NCBI RefSeq assembly: GCF_030389965.1
Contig: NZ_CP128400.1
Span: forward strand, 1,178,001-1,242,000
Source: Candidatus Chlorohelix allophototropha
Lineage (GTDB): Bacteria; Chloroflexota; Chloroflexia; Chloroheliales; Chloroheliaceae
Reading direction: 5' to 3'
Length of the DNA stretch: 64,000 bases
Positions 63,075 to 64,000 of the stretch are shown here, in pieces. The notes under the pieces were generated by a model that was given only the letters and a program-made list of their open reading frames with translations, searched no databases and was not told the DNA's origin. The translations under genes and the position numbers were made by a program. Position 1 is the stretch's first letter; the number at the start of each line of letters is the position of its first letter.

Positions 63075-64000
63075 TTATTCATTAGCAGAAGATTGGATGG
63101 CTGCAAGTTGGGGAAGTGAAGATTCCTCTAGTTGTTCGGGTTCGTCTTTGATGGCGCTTTGCCATCGTCCGCTTTTGAAACGCCATACCACCATTATTGA
63201 TAGCACAACCGAGTCCAAACCCATAGCTAGACGCGCTCCATATAAGCTCAACCCGATCAATTCAATAAAGATGTACCCGAGGATGAAGCGTACTCCACAG
63301 GATGAAATTATCCGGGCGTACATCGGATAGCGGGTATCGCCTGCGCCACGTAGCACGCCGATGAAGATAAAGACGGTTGCCAGCAACGGGTCAAACATTC
63401 CCGCAATGCGTAGAGGATTGGTAGCGGCTTCGATTACATTGGGGTCGTTTACCAATATACTTAGAAAAAATTGAGGGAAAAGTACAAAGGTGATACCCAT
63501 AAATGTCATAAAAACCAGTCCCAACTGGTAAGAGGTGATAGCATAGCGTTTTGCCAGATCGGGACGGTTTGCTCCTAGGCATTGCCCTACCAGCACCGTA
63601 GCTGCTATCCCAAAACCCATACCCGGTAAAAAAGCTATGCTATCTATACTGATTATGGCATTATGGGCGGCATAGTTAGTGGTTCCCAACCCAACTACCA
63701 TGCGGGCGAAGAAGAAAATTCCGAATTGGAAAGCGAGTTGTTCTCCTAGCGTAGGGAGTCCAATCCTGAGCATAGCTAGAATTGTGGCTGCCTCAAGTTT
63801 AACTCCGAAGGGAATATAAAGTGCCCCTATATTTCCCAGTCGCGGTGCTTTATACAAGCGGATAGCCACCGCCAACCCTCCCACTGTCCAAGCGGTAGCG
63901 GCTGCCATAGCTGCTCCTCTAATGCCCATTATAGGGAAGCCAAGCGTACCGTTTACCAGTAGCGCCGAACCGACAATATTTATGCTATTCACCAGTAGCA
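63075..64000 (-). CDS. MATE-family multidrug/Na+ efflux transporter (5' end cut)
   Basis: The frame runs to the window edge, so the gene's first part lies outside. The visible ~308 residues contain about eight TM helices, matching the C-terminal two-thirds of a MATE exporter: GLPTLGEQLAFQFGIFFFAR, AAHNAIISIDSIAFLPGMGFGIAATVLVGQ (split by conserved Gly) and ALATNPLRIAGMFDPLL-type segments, then GVLRGAGDTRYPMYARI. MATE proteins export cationic drugs or metabolites against Na+ or H+. The C-terminal tail is Ser/Glu rich. Confidence 0.85.
   Translation of the reverse strand, partial: LLVNSINIVGSALLVNGTLGFPIMGIRGAAMAAATAWTVGGLAVAIRLYKAPRLGNIGALYIPFGVKLEAATILAMLRIGLPTLGEQLAFQFGIFFFARMVVGLGTTNYAAHNAIISIDSIAFLPGMGFGIAATVLVGQCLGANRPDLAKRYAITSYQLGLVFMTFMGITFVLFPQFFLSILVNDPNVIEAATNPLRIAGMFDPLLATVFIFIGVLRGAGDTRYPMYARIISSCGVRFILGYIFIELIGLSLYGARLAMGLDSVVLSIMVVWRFKSGRWQSAIKDEPEQLEESSLPQLAAIQSSANE

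Overview
The window looks like a piece of a Chloroflexota chromosome of moderate GC content. This is inferred from the gene mix (DUF4139 protein, XRE-TPR regulator, 5'-nuclease-less DNA polymerase I, Rex next to UbiE, WD40-like lipoprotein, SpoIIE-type phosphatase) and from the frequent TTG/GTG starts behind strong Shine-Dalgarno (SD) sites. No phage, insertion sequence or CRISPR array is visible. There is one tRNA gene. Genes at both edges are cut.

Left part (1-19.5 kb). A fumarylacetoacetate-hydrolase-family protein fused to a DinB-like domain, a di-iron ferritin-like protein, an ABC-2 exporter pair, a decayed acyl-CoA-synthetase remnant, a cyclase-family hydrolase, a DUF4139 protein with a GT2 glycosyltransferase, a beta-propeller lipoprotein, Maf, a left-handed beta-helix acyltransferase and an S51-type peptidase. 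A minus-strand run follows: RusA-like nuclease, GMP synthase, OmpR-type regulator, hybrid kinase-like protein, CheY-like protein and metalloenzyme phosphatase.

Middle (20-41 kb). A complete oligopeptide importer (oppA-B-C-D-F) is followed, beyond a CobT-like protein, by an XRE-TPR regulator of the kind that often senses imported peptides. Then come a small gene with a clear promoter and two operator-like dyads, a DUF1858-Mrp carrier, a DEDDh exonuclease fused to a helicase whose ATPase motifs are degraded, a HAD phosphatase, 4-hydroxyphenylpyruvate dioxygenase with a second VOC protein, a membrane-anchored zinc peptidase, a SpoIIE-like phosphatase, tRNA(CAT) and a phosphodiester glycosidase.

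Right part (41-64 kb). LysM lipoprotein, DNA polymerase I, GalE, two tandem thioredoxins, UbiE/MenG plus Rex, an alkaline-phosphatase-superfamily protein, HisC, RNase PH and a large NYN-LOTUS protein. A 700-nt untranslated, structured-looking region precedes a very divergent CbiD-like protein. A three-gene NuoE/NuoF/FdhA-like oxidoreductase cluster has unusual active-site residues. The end holds an unknown protein, an SDR protein, a 70-aa protein and a cut MATE transporter.

Best leads: the degraded exonuclease-helicase, the FdhA-like subunit with Asn in place of the catalytic Cys/Sec, the divergent CbiD homologue behind its long leader, the NYN-LOTUS protein beside RNase PH, and the Opp/XRE-TPR neighbourhood. 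No database search was possible. Family calls rest on recognised motifs.
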